Position numbers and translations under genes: made by a program. A stretch of 64,000 nucleotides of DNA, taken from NCBI GenBank assembly GCA_964574705.1, contig CAZNOO010000004.1, forward strand, positions 44,690-108,689. Direction: 5' to 3'. Every line of letters starts with the position of its first letter. Position 1 is the stretch's first letter. The notes beneath the pieces were generated by a model, which did not search any database, was not told the origin of the DNA, and was given only the letters and a program-made list of their open reading frames with translations. This DNA is from JAHIVB01 sp964574705 (lineage in GTDB: Bacteria > Bacillota_I > Bacilli_A > Izemoplasmatales > Hujiaoplasmataceae). Below, piece by piece: positions 1-6,940 of this stretch.

Positions 1-266
1 TAAATGCAGTGGATACTATCAATGATTCCGGCAATTCCGGCATCTGCGCATGCGGTAGGAATGGGGAGATTCATTGCCCCTTCTTTGCTCGTTGAATAAA
101 ATACGTACTCACCGACGCCTGCTCCAAAACGATCTGCGGCAACAATCGGTGTTCCTAGTGATTCATATTTTGTATTGACTGGTTGAATCACTAGGAGCGT
201 TATACCTTTTAAGTCTGGAACTTTTACCGTAGAAGTAACCATACCAATAACTCTAGCTATTTGCAT
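1..266 (-). CDS. EutN/CcmL-family BMC pentamer (vertex) shell protein, partial at left edge
   Basis: Reading leftward from ATG at 264-266 gives an open frame of 88 codons that is cut by the window edge. It begins MQIARVIGMVTST and contains LLVIQPVN and DRFGAGVGEYVFY, the conserved core of BMC-P (EutN/CcmL) proteins, which form pentamers capping the vertices of a microcompartment shell. A ribosome site (AAAGGAG, 7 bases before the ATG) lies inside the end of the rpiB homologue, so it is translated as the next gene of the same operon. It is the second pentamer gene of the operon, paralogous to the one at 732-1040. The C-terminus and any genes beyond it are not visible. Confidence 0.9.
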   Translation of the reverse strand, partial: MQIARVIGMVTSTVKVPDLKGITLLVIQPVNTKYESLGTPIVAADRFGAGVGEYVFYSTSKEGAMNLPIPTACADAGIAGIIDSIHCI

Positions 267-270
267 AATA

Positions 271-732
271 TCACTCCTTTGAAATGACTAATCGTTTTTC
301 GATGTCTAAAATGCTCTTGATTCTTTTTAGGTTTCTTTCGCCTTCAAATTTGGTTGTTAAAAAGACTTTGACGATTTCTTTGACAACGCCTTCTCCTACG
401 ACAAAACTTCCTAAAGTCAAGACGTTTGCGCCATTGTGTTCTCTACTATTGTGTGCGGTATAAATTTCATTTGCACACGCTGCCAGTACGCCAGGTACTT
501 TGTTTGCCATCATTGCGGAGCCGATTCCGGCACCGTCAACCATGATTCCAAAATCACACTTGTTGGACGCCACTGCGCGCGCAACTAAGAAAGCATAATC
601 TGGATAATCACACCTGTTTGTATTAAAGGTACCAAAATCTTCATACTCGATTTTCAAGTCTTCCGAAAGGTACTTTTTGATTTTTTCTTTTAATGCAAAT
701 CCTCCATGGTCACTACCAATCGCAACTTTCAT
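271..732 (-). CDS. rpiB: RpiB/LacAB-family sugar-phosphate isomerase, BMC-associated
   Basis: The 153-residue protein matches the RpiB/LacAB family, which interconverts aldose and ketose 5- or 6-phosphates. It shows the N-terminal SDHGGFALK phosphate-binding motif, CDYPDYA, the glycine loop DGAGIG (66-71) and NSREHN with H99. In E. coli RpiB the loop is CGTGIG and its Cys66 is the catalytic base; here residue 66 is Asp, so the catalysed reaction or substrate may differ. The start ATG overlaps the TAA of the preceding pentamer gene by one base. Location between two shell genes and behind DERA suggests a sugar-phosphate role in or at the microcompartment. Family assignment is firm; ribose-5-phosphate as substrate is an assumption. 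Confidence 0.88.
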   Translation of the reverse strand: MKVAIGSDHGGFALKEKIKKYLSEDLKIEYEDFGTFNTNRCDYPDYAFLVARAVASNKCDFGIMVDGAGIGSAMMANKVPGVLAACANEIYTAHNSREHNGANVLTLGSFVVGEGVVKEIVKVFLTTKFEGERNLKRIKSILDIEKRLVISKE

Positions 733-1040
733 TATTTTGACTCCTCTTTGTTTTTACTGAAGACGTTTTTGCCTTCAATGTCAACGTAGTCAATAATCGC
801 CATGATGGTAGAATCCACTGGTTTGTTTTTAGTCAACTCTGTTAATCTTCCGGAACTTCCACTAACTACTAATACAAGTTCTGAGTATCCGGCTCCAACA
901 GCGTCAATCGCTACTGCAGGCTTGCCTTCGTCTTGAAATGTGACGATGTTGACGGGTTGAACAACCTGCATCTTTAAACTGTTCATACTTGGATCCTTTT
1001 GTGTACACACAACGGTTCCAATTATTCTAGCTGCATACAT
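732..1040 (-). CDS. EutN/CcmL-family BMC pentamer (vertex) shell protein
   Basis: The 102-residue protein begins MYAARIIGTVVCTQK and carries LKMQVVQPVN and AIDAVGAGYSELVLVVSGSS, the BMC-P signature. These proteins form pentamers at shell vertices. The last 12 residues are a charged Lys/Glu tail. A GAGG ribosome site sits 7 bases before the ATG. It lies between deoC and the rpiB homologue in the shell operon, overlapping rpiB by one base (TAATG), which suggests translational coupling. Confidence 0.93.
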   Translation of the reverse strand: MYAARIIGTVVCTQKDPSMNSLKMQVVQPVNIVTFQDEGKPAVAIDAVGAGYSELVLVVSGSSGRLTELTKNKPVDSTIMAIIDYVDIEGKNVFSKNKEESK

Positions 1041-1062
1041 ATGATTTCCTCTTTTCTAGACA

Positions 1063-1830
1063 TTAATAAGTGCCTGTCGTCGGTTTTGTACCTTTGACAA
1101 TATTAATTCCTGAACTTGTTCCAATTCTGTTCGCACCTGCAGCAATCATAGCTCTTGCTGTCTCAGTGTCGCGAATTCCACCAGAAGCTTTCACACCCAT
1201 TTTCGGACCAACGACTTCGCGCATCAGTTTGATGTCAGCGACCGTTGCTCCACCGGTGTTAAATCCAGTAGATGTTTTTACAAAATCTGCTCCTGCCATT
1301 TTAGCAATGGTACAAGCTTTGATTTTTTCTTCGTCGTTTAACAAAGAAGTTTCCAAAATAACTTTGACTATTGCACGACCTCTGCACGCAGAAGTGACGC
1401 CTTCGATGTCTTTTTTAACGGTGTTCCAATCGCCAGATTTTAATGCACCGATATTGATAACCATATCGATTTCATGGGCGCCATTCTTTAATGCATCGTA
1501 AGTTTCATCAATTTTCGCTCTTGTCGAAGATGCCCCTAACGGGAAACCTACAACACAGCAAGTGAGAACACCGCTGCCAGCTAAAAGACGAGAAACAAGC
1601 GTTACATAATGGGTATTGATGCAAACGGATTTGAATTTGTATTCAATCGCTTCTGCACATACCTTTCTGATGTCTTGTTCGGTTGCTTCGGGTTTTAGCA
1701 AGGTGTGATCGATGAGGGAAGCGATGTCATTATTGTTAAAAGCGGCAACTGTGGTAGCTCCGTTATTTTCTGTTGCAATCTTACGATATATTTCTTCAGC
1801 AATCTTATCGATAAGTTTATCTAATTCCAT
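1063..1830 (-). CDS. deoC: Deoxyribose-phosphate aldolase (DERA) with N-terminal encapsulation-type helix
   Basis: DERA cleaves 2-deoxyribose-5-phosphate into acetaldehyde and glyceraldehyde-3-phosphate; it is the probable signature enzyme of this microcompartment. The class-I aldolase residues are present: Schiff-base Lys185 in FVKTSTGF, Lys214 in VKASGGIR and Asp122 in EIDMVINIG. Ordinary DeoC proteins are about 220 residues; this one has about 35 extra at the N-terminus, starting with an amphipathic helix (ELDKLIDKIAEEIYRKI) and a Gly/Asn/Thr-rich linker, the form of a BMC encapsulation peptide. The start is placed at ATG 1828-1830, which has AAGAG 8 bases upstream; an in-frame TTG at 1848 lacks a ribosome site. 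255 residues. Confidence 0.93.
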   Translation of the reverse strand: MELDKLIDKIAEEIYRKIATENNGATTVAAFNNNDIASLIDHTLLKPEATEQDIRKVCAEAIEYKFKSVCINTHYVTLVSRLLAGSGVLTCCVVGFPLGASSTRAKIDETYDALKNGAHEIDMVINIGALKSGDWNTVKKDIEGVTSACRGRAIVKVILETSLLNDEEKIKACTIAKMAGADFVKTSTGFNTGGATVADIKLMREVVGPKMGVKASGGIRDTETARAMIAAGANRIGTSSGINIVKGTKPTTGTY

Positions 1831-1860
1831 AGTTTCAACTCTTTTCAATTTTTAATTTTA

Positions 1861-2136
1861 TTACATTAATCCTTTGATGAGTTCTTCAACATCGTCATGG
1901 GGACTTGGGATGACATGGGAAGATACAAGTTCACCAACGCGGCGAGCTGCTTCAGATCCTGCTTCAACGGCTGCTTTCACTGCGCCTACGTCTCCGCGGA
2001 CCATCATAGCGACCAAGCCTGAACCTGATTTTTCTTTTCCAATCAATCTTACATTGGCTGCTTTTACCATGGCATCAGCGGCCTCGATTGCGGCTACAAA
2101 TCCTCTTGTTTCAATCAATCCTAATGCTTCTTTCAT
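1861..2136 (-). CDS. BMC-H hexameric shell protein, paralogue 1
   Basis: A 91-residue single BMC-domain protein: MKEALGLIETRG at the start, the pore loop with KSGSG (36-40), MVRGDVGAV and HVIPSPH near the end. These form the hexagonal tiles of the shell, with the loop lining a small central pore for metabolites. It is the shortest of three tandem copies that differ at only a few positions in the domain (Ala15, Ala43-Met44) and in their tails; its tail is only EELIKGLM. A strong ribosome site (AGGAGG) precedes the ATG. Confidence 0.95.
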   Translation of the reverse strand: MKEALGLIETRGFVAAIEAADAMVKAANVRLIGKEKSGSGLVAMMVRGDVGAVKAAVEAGSEAARRVGELVSSHVIPSPHDDVEELIKGLM

Positions 2137-2175
2137 TTTATTGCCTCCTGTATCATTGAATTTTCAATGTTTGGT

Positions 2176-2460
2176 TTATTTTGAATCCTTTAATGATTTT
2201 AGTAATTCTTCTACATCGTCATGTGGTCTTGGAATGACATGTGATGAAACCAATTCGCCAACTCTACGAGCGGCTTCTGATCCAGCTTCAACTGCGGCTT
2301 TCACTGCGCCTACATCTCCGCGAACCATAACTGCGACCAAGCCTGAACCTGATTTTTCTTTGCCAATCAATCTTACGTTAGCTGCTTTGACCATTGCGTC
2401 TGCGGCTTCAATTGCGCCTACAAATCCTCTTGTTTCAATTAATCCAAGTGCTTCTTTCAT
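2176..2460 (-). CDS. BMC-H hexameric shell protein, paralogue 2
   Basis: A 94-residue BMC-domain shell protein almost identical to its neighbours at 1861 and 2506; distinguishing residues are Gly15, Ala43-Val44 and Arg78 (HVIPRPH), and the tail ends KSLKDSK. The start is set at ATG 2458-2460, seven bases after a GGAGG site; an in-frame upstream ATG (2499) would add 13 residues not shared by the paralogues and lacks a ribosome site. It forms hexamers, possibly mixed with the paralogues. Confidence 0.95.
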   Translation of the reverse strand: MKEALGLIETRGFVGAIEAADAMVKAANVRLIGKEKSGSGLVAVMVRGDVGAVKAAVEAGSEAARRVGELVSSHVIPRPHDDVEELLKSLKDSK

Positions 2461-2505
2461 TTTCTTTCCTCCATTGAGTGTTTTATTTTTTTGATCCAAT
2501 TTCCG

Positions 2506-2814
2506 TTATTTTGTTTCTTTGGTTGCTTTTACTAATTCTTTTGCGGGTTGTTTCAATAGTTCTTCTACGTCGTCGTGAGGGCTAGGGATTACATGTGATG
2601 AAACCAATTCTCCAACTCTACGAGCGGCTTCTGATCCTGCTTCAACTGCGGCTTTGACTGCGCCTACATCTCCGCGAACCATAACTGTAACTAAACCTGA
2701 ACCAGATTTTTCTTTGCCAATCAATCTTACATTGGCTGCTTTGACCATTGCGTCAGCGGCTTCGATTGCGCCAACGAATCCTCTTGTTTCAATTAATCCT
2801 AATGCTTCTTTCAT
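2506..2814 (-). CDS. BMC-H hexameric shell protein, paralogue 3 (long tail)
   Basis: A 102-residue BMC-domain shell protein of the same set as 1861 and 2176, with Gly15 and Thr43-Val44. It differs mainly by the longest C-terminal tail, a Lys/Ala/Glu stretch after DDVEELLKQ that may form an extra helix and modify the shell surface or bind cargo. AGGAG lies 9 bases ahead of the ATG. It directly follows the trimer shell gene, so the order of shell genes in the transcript is T, H3, H2, H1. Confidence 0.95.
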   Translation of the reverse strand: MKEALGLIETRGFVGAIEAADAMVKAANVRLIGKEKSGSGLVTVMVRGDVGAVKAAVEAGSEAARRVGELVSSHVIPSPHDDVEELLKQPAKELVKATKETK

Positions 2815-2840
2815 TTTAATGTTCTCCTTTCTTTCTTATT

Positions 2841-3386
2841 TTATAAAAGTGTTTGTAACATTTCTTTGCTAATTCTTGGAATGACTGCTGTATGTGCTAG
2901 TAATCCGTCATCTTGGCTAGCGTCGATGGCTGCATCAACAGCTGCCTGAACGCTACTAACGTCTCCTGTCAAGATGGTGAATGCTTTTCCACCGAGTCCT
3001 CGTCCTAATCTAATCTCTAAAAGTTCAACATCGGCAGCTTTGACTGCAGCGTCCGATATTAAGACGGCGGTTGCAAGGGAGTACGTTTCAATAATACCCA
3101 CAGCGCCTTTTGGAATAATCTCAGTCGTGCAACTGAGAGCGGAAAATACTTGTTCGTGGATATTGGCAATGACGATGTCTTTTACGAGTGACTTTCCAGC
3201 GACTTTCGCGCCAACTTCGATGGCGCTTTTGACAGCGGATACGGCCCCGCGTACCATAACGACATATTTCCCAGGACAAGATGCATAAGCGGCGATTAAT
3301 TTTACTTCTGCGGTTTTAATGATTGCATCTCCTGCTTCGATACCTCTTGCAATACTGTTCAGTTCAATCATACCTAATGCTTCCAT
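2841..3386 (-). CDS. pduT-like: BMC-T tandem-domain shell protein, PduT-like with pore cysteine
   Basis: Two fused BMC domains (about residues 1-90 and 91-181) form a pseudo-hexameric trimer. The first domain carries SCPGKYVVMVRG, with Cys37 at the position of the PduT cysteine that binds a [4Fe-4S] cluster in the central pore of the trimer; NIHEQV and AVGIIETYS also resemble PduT. This suggests a shell protein that conducts electrons between lumen and cytosol. The PduS-like gene just upstream in the operon is the usual electron partner of PduT. A clean AAGGAGG site precedes the ATG. The cluster itself is inferred from the family. Confidence 0.9.
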   Translation of the reverse strand: MEALGMIELNSIARGIEAGDAIIKTAEVKLIAAYASCPGKYVVMVRGAVSAVKSAIEVGAKVAGKSLVKDIVIANIHEQVFSALSCTTEIIPKGAVGIIETYSLATAVLISDAAVKAADVELLEIRLGRGLGGKAFTILTGDVSSVQAAVDAAIDASQDDGLLAHTAVIPRISKEMLQTLL

Positions 3387-3398
3387 ATCGCTACCTCC

Positions 3399-4712
3399 TT
3401 ATGCATGGATTTCTATAGAATCGTTTGTGACATTTGTGACTTTCCCATTTATGCTCGCATGAATGTTCGCACCGAGTAAATCTCCACAACTTGCAATTAG
3501 TGTTCCTTTGGCGACGGTGTCCCCTACTTTTACTAAAGAGGATGCCACTGCGCCTATATGTTGTTTCAATAAGATTTTTACAGAGTTGGTTTGATAGATA
3601 GAGTGGTCTAGAGGAGCTGGGACGTCATAGTCCGAAAGCTCAAGTCTTGCGATGAGCCTTTTGGTCGGTACGAGTTTGCTTTCTCTTAATGGGTCTACTT
3701 CATAAGGAACAATCTTTTCGGTTTTAGCGCCTTTTTTGAGCAAACTTTGTTTGACCATGTTGGTGATTTTCCCTGGATCTAAATCCATGGGGCAAGCATA
3801 CAGGCTACAAAGTTGACAATCGCAACAGGATACAACCGATGAAATTGCGCCTAAGGCGCTTGGGTCTTCGTTTGCAAGTCCTCTCATGACTTTATGCGGT
3901 TCGGTATTGTTTCCGATAATGTATCTGGGACACATTTCGGTACAATAACTGCACTGGCAACAGATGGCTTTTGTCAGTTGCAAGTCCGTTTGTGTTTTAC
4001 GAGTTTTTTTTGCAATAAGATAATGGTCGTTTGGTAAGATGATGATTGCACTTGTGAGTTTCGTTACTGGGGCGTCCCAGTCCTCTTCGACGTGTCCCAT
4101 CATGGGTCCACCGACGATGATACTGTAATTTTGGATGTCCGTAGGTCCTTTACAAGCGATAATCAATTCTCTAAAAGAGGTTCCTATCGGTACAATCAAG
4201 GTTTGAGGTAATGCGACTGCACCAGTGACGGTGATGACTCTTTCAGTCACCGGAACGTTTCTTGCAATGTTGATTGCAGTCAATACATTGATGACTACGG
4301 CACCAACATCAAGCGGAATGCCCATTAGAGGAACGACTCTTCTTGTGACTTCATAGACGAGTTGCTGTTCATCTCCTGCTGGATAATAGTCTTTGATGAT
4401 TTTTACTTCGATTTGATCGTCGTTTTTGACGAGATTCTTTAAATTTTGAATCGCGGACTTATGTTTTCCTTTGAGACAAATGACCCCTTTTTTCGCTCCA
4501 GTTTGAGCAAGGGCAATCTTTAAGCCTGAAACGACGTCTTCCCCATAAAATTCCATTAATTGTTGATCCACTCTTAAAAGCGGCTCACATTCAGCCCCAT
4601 TGATGATGACGATTTCAGGGTGACTGTTCAGTTTCACATGAGTAGGGAATCCAGCTCCGCCGGCTCCAACAATTCCTGCTTCTTTGATTCTTTCAATAAT
4701 GCTTTGAGCCAT
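3399..4712 (-). CDS. pduS-like: PduS/RnfC-like flavin and [4Fe-4S] electron-transfer protein
   Basis: This 437-residue protein resembles PduS, the microcompartment-bound reductase related to RnfC and Nqo1. It has the GAGGAGFPTHVK nucleotide/FMN-binding stretch near residue 15, INGAECEP, a central SLBB-type region and two ferredoxin-type cysteine clusters (CQCSYCTEMCP and CDCQLCSLYACP) in the second half, followed by a lipoyl-like C-terminal part. In Pdu it reduces cobalamin, but no B12-dependent enzyme is visible here, so electron transfer through the neighbouring PduT-like pore protein is more plausible. The start is ATG 4710-4712, 8 bases after GAGGAG; a GTG three codons earlier is too close to the ribosome site. 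Confidence 0.88.
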   Translation of the reverse strand: MAQSIIERIKEAGIVGAGGAGFPTHVKLNSHPEIVIINGAECEPLLRVDQQLMEFYGEDVVSGLKIALAQTGAKKGVICLKGKHKSAIQNLKNLVKNDDQIEVKIIKDYYPAGDEQQLVYEVTRRVVPLMGIPLDVGAVVINVLTAINIARNVPVTERVITVTGAVALPQTLIVPIGTSFRELIIACKGPTDIQNYSIIVGGPMMGHVEEDWDAPVTKLTSAIIILPNDHYLIAKKTRKTQTDLQLTKAICCQCSYCTEMCPRYIIGNNTEPHKVMRGLANEDPSALGAISSVVSCCDCQLCSLYACPMDLDPGKITNMVKQSLLKKGAKTEKIVPYEVDPLRESKLVPTKRLIARLELSDYDVPAPLDHSIYQTNSVKILLKQHIGAVASSLVKVGDTVAKGTLIASCGDLLGANIHASINGKVTNVTNDSIEIHA

Positions 4713-4738
4713 GTCATTCACTCCTCACTTTAACGGAT

Positions 4739-6187
4739 TTATACAATTCTGAATGCACCTGATAATGTACATCTTCTGATTCTAGAAAAACTTCTTGCGG
4801 AGGTTAATCCTTCGCCAGTTGGGGTTGCGATGGTTAAGGTTGTAAAGCCTTCTCCTTCAATACCTAATGCTGCAAACGAAGGGGCGTTTTTAACAAAGAT
4901 GGATGTGTCTAGAGCACGAGCCGCTTTGGTTAAATTCGATACGCTCTCTGAATGCATCATTGCAGAATGACGGTTTCCGTTTTCTGCGATGACGGCCTTT
5001 TCAATGGCTTCATCGATGGAGTAGACCCGAACGATTCCAAGAACCGGCATCAACATTTCAACGGTCACAAAGGGATGATTTTCTGTGACTTCAGCAATGA
5101 TTAGTCGAATGTCTTGTGGCGCGGAAATCTTACATGCTTTCAGAATCTCTGTTGCAGGTTTTCCAACATACTTTCGGTTGACGACGGTCTTTCCCTCTGG
5201 GCTTGTTTGAAATACTTCTTTTGTGACGATATCGATTTCATGGCGTTTGAGTTCATAAGAGCCATTTTTAATGATTTCATTTCTGAATTCTGTGAATACG
5301 CTGTTTAAGACAAAAGCCTCTTTTTCGGCGATGCAGATGATGTTGTTATCAAAGGATGCACCGCGGAATACGTCATTGGCTGCTTTCTTGATGTTTGCAG
5401 ATTCATCGACGATGACAGGCGGGTTTCCAGGCCCTGCAGCGATGACTTTTTTACCACTTTTCATCGCGACGGACACGACTCCTTCTCCGCCGGTAACAAC
5501 CAAGATTCGAATGTCTTTATGCGTCATGATGACTTTTCCAGTTTCTATGGTTGGATTGAGTGGGGCCGTCAATAGTTCTTTAGGTCCTCCTGCATTATGA
5601 ATCGCATTATTTAAAAGAGAGATTGATTCAGATGTTACTCTTTTTGCACTTGGATGAGGATTGAATACAACTCCGTTTCCGGCAGCAACCATTGATATGC
5701 TATTGTTAATGATGGTCGAGCTTGGATTGGTGGATGGTGTAATAGATCCGATGACACCATAAGGTGCCATCTCAACTAAGGTCATTCCATCGTCTCCTGT
5801 ATAAGTCACTGCATGCAAGTCTTCGGTTCCTGGTGTTTTTTCTGCGGCTAAGACATTTTTGATGATTTTGTCTTCTACTCTTCCCATTCCGGTTTCTTCA
5901 TAAGCCATAATCGCTAATTTTTCAGCGTTTTCAAGGCTTACTTTACGCATGGCAGCAATAATCTCATTTCGCTTTTTCATTGAAAGTTTCATCAATTGCT
6001 TTTGAGATTCTTTTGCGGCTTGGATCGCGTCTTCGACGCTTTCATAGACGCCAAGATACTTTGAATTCGTTGCTTTGACCGGAGTTGGAGATGGTGTAGG
6101 TTCATATGTTGACGTTGATTTTGGATTGTTTCCGTATTTTTGTTCCATTTCAGCCGTCAGTTTTTTGATGAGATCGTTTGTGCTCAT
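4739..6187 (-). CDS. pduP/eutE-like: CoA-acylating aldehyde dehydrogenase (PduP/EutE type)
   Basis: The 482-residue enzyme would oxidise acetaldehyde, released by DERA, to acetyl-CoA with NAD+. The nucleophile is Cys285 in FDNNIICIAEKE, and the cofactor region VVTGGEGVV is intact. Residues 1-20 form an amphipathic helix (NDLIKKLTAEMEQKY), then comes a Ser/Thr/Pro-rich linker (about 24-40) before the catalytic domain: the classical encapsulation-peptide layout of PduP. The start overlaps the stop of the upstream gene (ATGA), implying coupled translation. Propionaldehyde or another short aldehyde cannot be excluded, but DERA in the operon argues for acetaldehyde. Confidence 0.93.
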   Translation of the reverse strand: MSTNDLIKKLTAEMEQKYGNNPKSTSTYEPTPSPTPVKATNSKYLGVYESVEDAIQAAKESQKQLMKLSMKKRNEIIAAMRKVSLENAEKLAIMAYEETGMGRVEDKIIKNVLAAEKTPGTEDLHAVTYTGDDGMTLVEMAPYGVIGSITPSTNPSSTIINNSISMVAAGNGVVFNPHPSAKRVTSESISLLNNAIHNAGGPKELLTAPLNPTIETGKVIMTHKDIRILVVTGGEGVVSVAMKSGKKVIAAGPGNPPVIVDESANIKKAANDVFRGASFDNNIICIAEKEAFVLNSVFTEFRNEIIKNGSYELKRHEIDIVTKEVFQTSPEGKTVVNRKYVGKPATEILKACKISAPQDIRLIIAEVTENHPFVTVEMLMPVLGIVRVYSIDEAIEKAVIAENGNRHSAMMHSESVSNLTKAARALDTSIFVKNAPSFAALGIEGEGFTTLTIATPTGEGLTSARSFSRIRRCTLSGAFRIV

Positions 6188-6903
6188 TTTTTTGCCTCCT
6201 CAATAAATACAACTTTAATCTTGTATTCGCTTAATTTATCTTTTGCAAGCGGGGTCACCACTTGTCTTCTGTCAAGTTCGAGTGTTTTAATTCCTTTTTG
6301 TTTTAGTCCAATCACATAATTTTCCGTAATCAATTCAGTTTTATCAATTTTTGAGTAAGGTGTATCTTGAATGTTTGTGACTGTAATGCCCATATTTTGG
6401 ATTGAAGTCACAATAGTTGAGATTTTATTAAATACGACTGGATTGGAGTTTAGGACGAAAATGATTTTTTTATTTGTCATCAGTGCATTCAGTAGAATGT
6501 GATTGACTTCTTCTGAATCATCGGTTTCAACGATGGCTTTCATTTGAGAGACTTTTGCTCCTATAAGAAGGATGGTTTCAACAGATTCCAGTGTGAGCAT
6601 GAACTCTTTGCTTTTTAAGTCGCTTGTTATACAGTGGATGTATCCGTTGTCGTCAAGATGGTGTAATTTAGAGAACTCTTCGCTTGAACTCAAATACAAT
6701 TTATAGTCTTTGTAATGTTTCAAGATGAATTCATAATAGTCTTTAAAACCTAAAGTACTATGGGGGATCAATATGAGACATGATTTACTTAATTTGTTCG
6801 ATGTCGCTACTGTGCTGTTAGAAGATGATGGCTTTAATTCTAATTTGCCTAGCAAGTTTTCTGTCACAACTTTTGCGAGTTTATCGAGATTATTGATTTC
6901 CAT
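6184..6903 (-). CDS. BMC operon protein of unknown function, flavoprotein-like
   Basis: I do not recognise this 239-residue protein with certainty. It starts with an amphipathic helix (NNLDKLAKVVTENLLGKL) and a Ser/Thr/Asn linker to about residue 38, like the encapsulation peptides of its neighbours. The body has alternating hydrophobic strands and helices (LILIPHST, TILLIGAKV, KIIFVLNS) as in a Rossmann/flavodoxin fold, and the C-terminus has QVVTPLAKDKLSEYKIKV, a TP-xA-xx motif I associate with several small BMC-associated proteins (flavoprotein/EutQ/PduL neighbourhood). It lies between tpiA and the aldehyde dehydrogenase, with a good AAGGAG site. A lumenal accessory or cofactor enzyme is the working guess. 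Confidence 0.7.
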   Translation of the reverse strand: MEINNLDKLAKVVTENLLGKLELKPSSSNSTVATSNKLSKSCLILIPHSTLGFKDYYEFILKHYKDYKLYLSSSEEFSKLHHLDDNGYIHCITSDLKSKEFMLTLESVETILLIGAKVSQMKAIVETDDSEEVNHILLNALMTNKKIIFVLNSNPVVFNKISTIVTSIQNMGITVTNIQDTPYSKIDKTELITENYVIGLKQKGIKTLELDRRQVVTPLAKDKLSEYKIKVVFIEEAKK

Positions 6904-6940
6904 GTTTCACACTCCTTCCATAGTTAGATTCTATGATTCA

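Noticed and set aside
1874..2494. 206-codon open frame on the plus strand across the BMC-H genes
   Set aside because: It is the antisense of the tandem BMC-H copies; its internal repeat mirrors theirs, and there is no ribosome site or promoter.
1861..2814. Tandem repeats that could suggest a repeat array or CRISPR
   Set aside because: The unit is about 330 bp and fully explained by three paralogous coding genes with separate ribosome sites.
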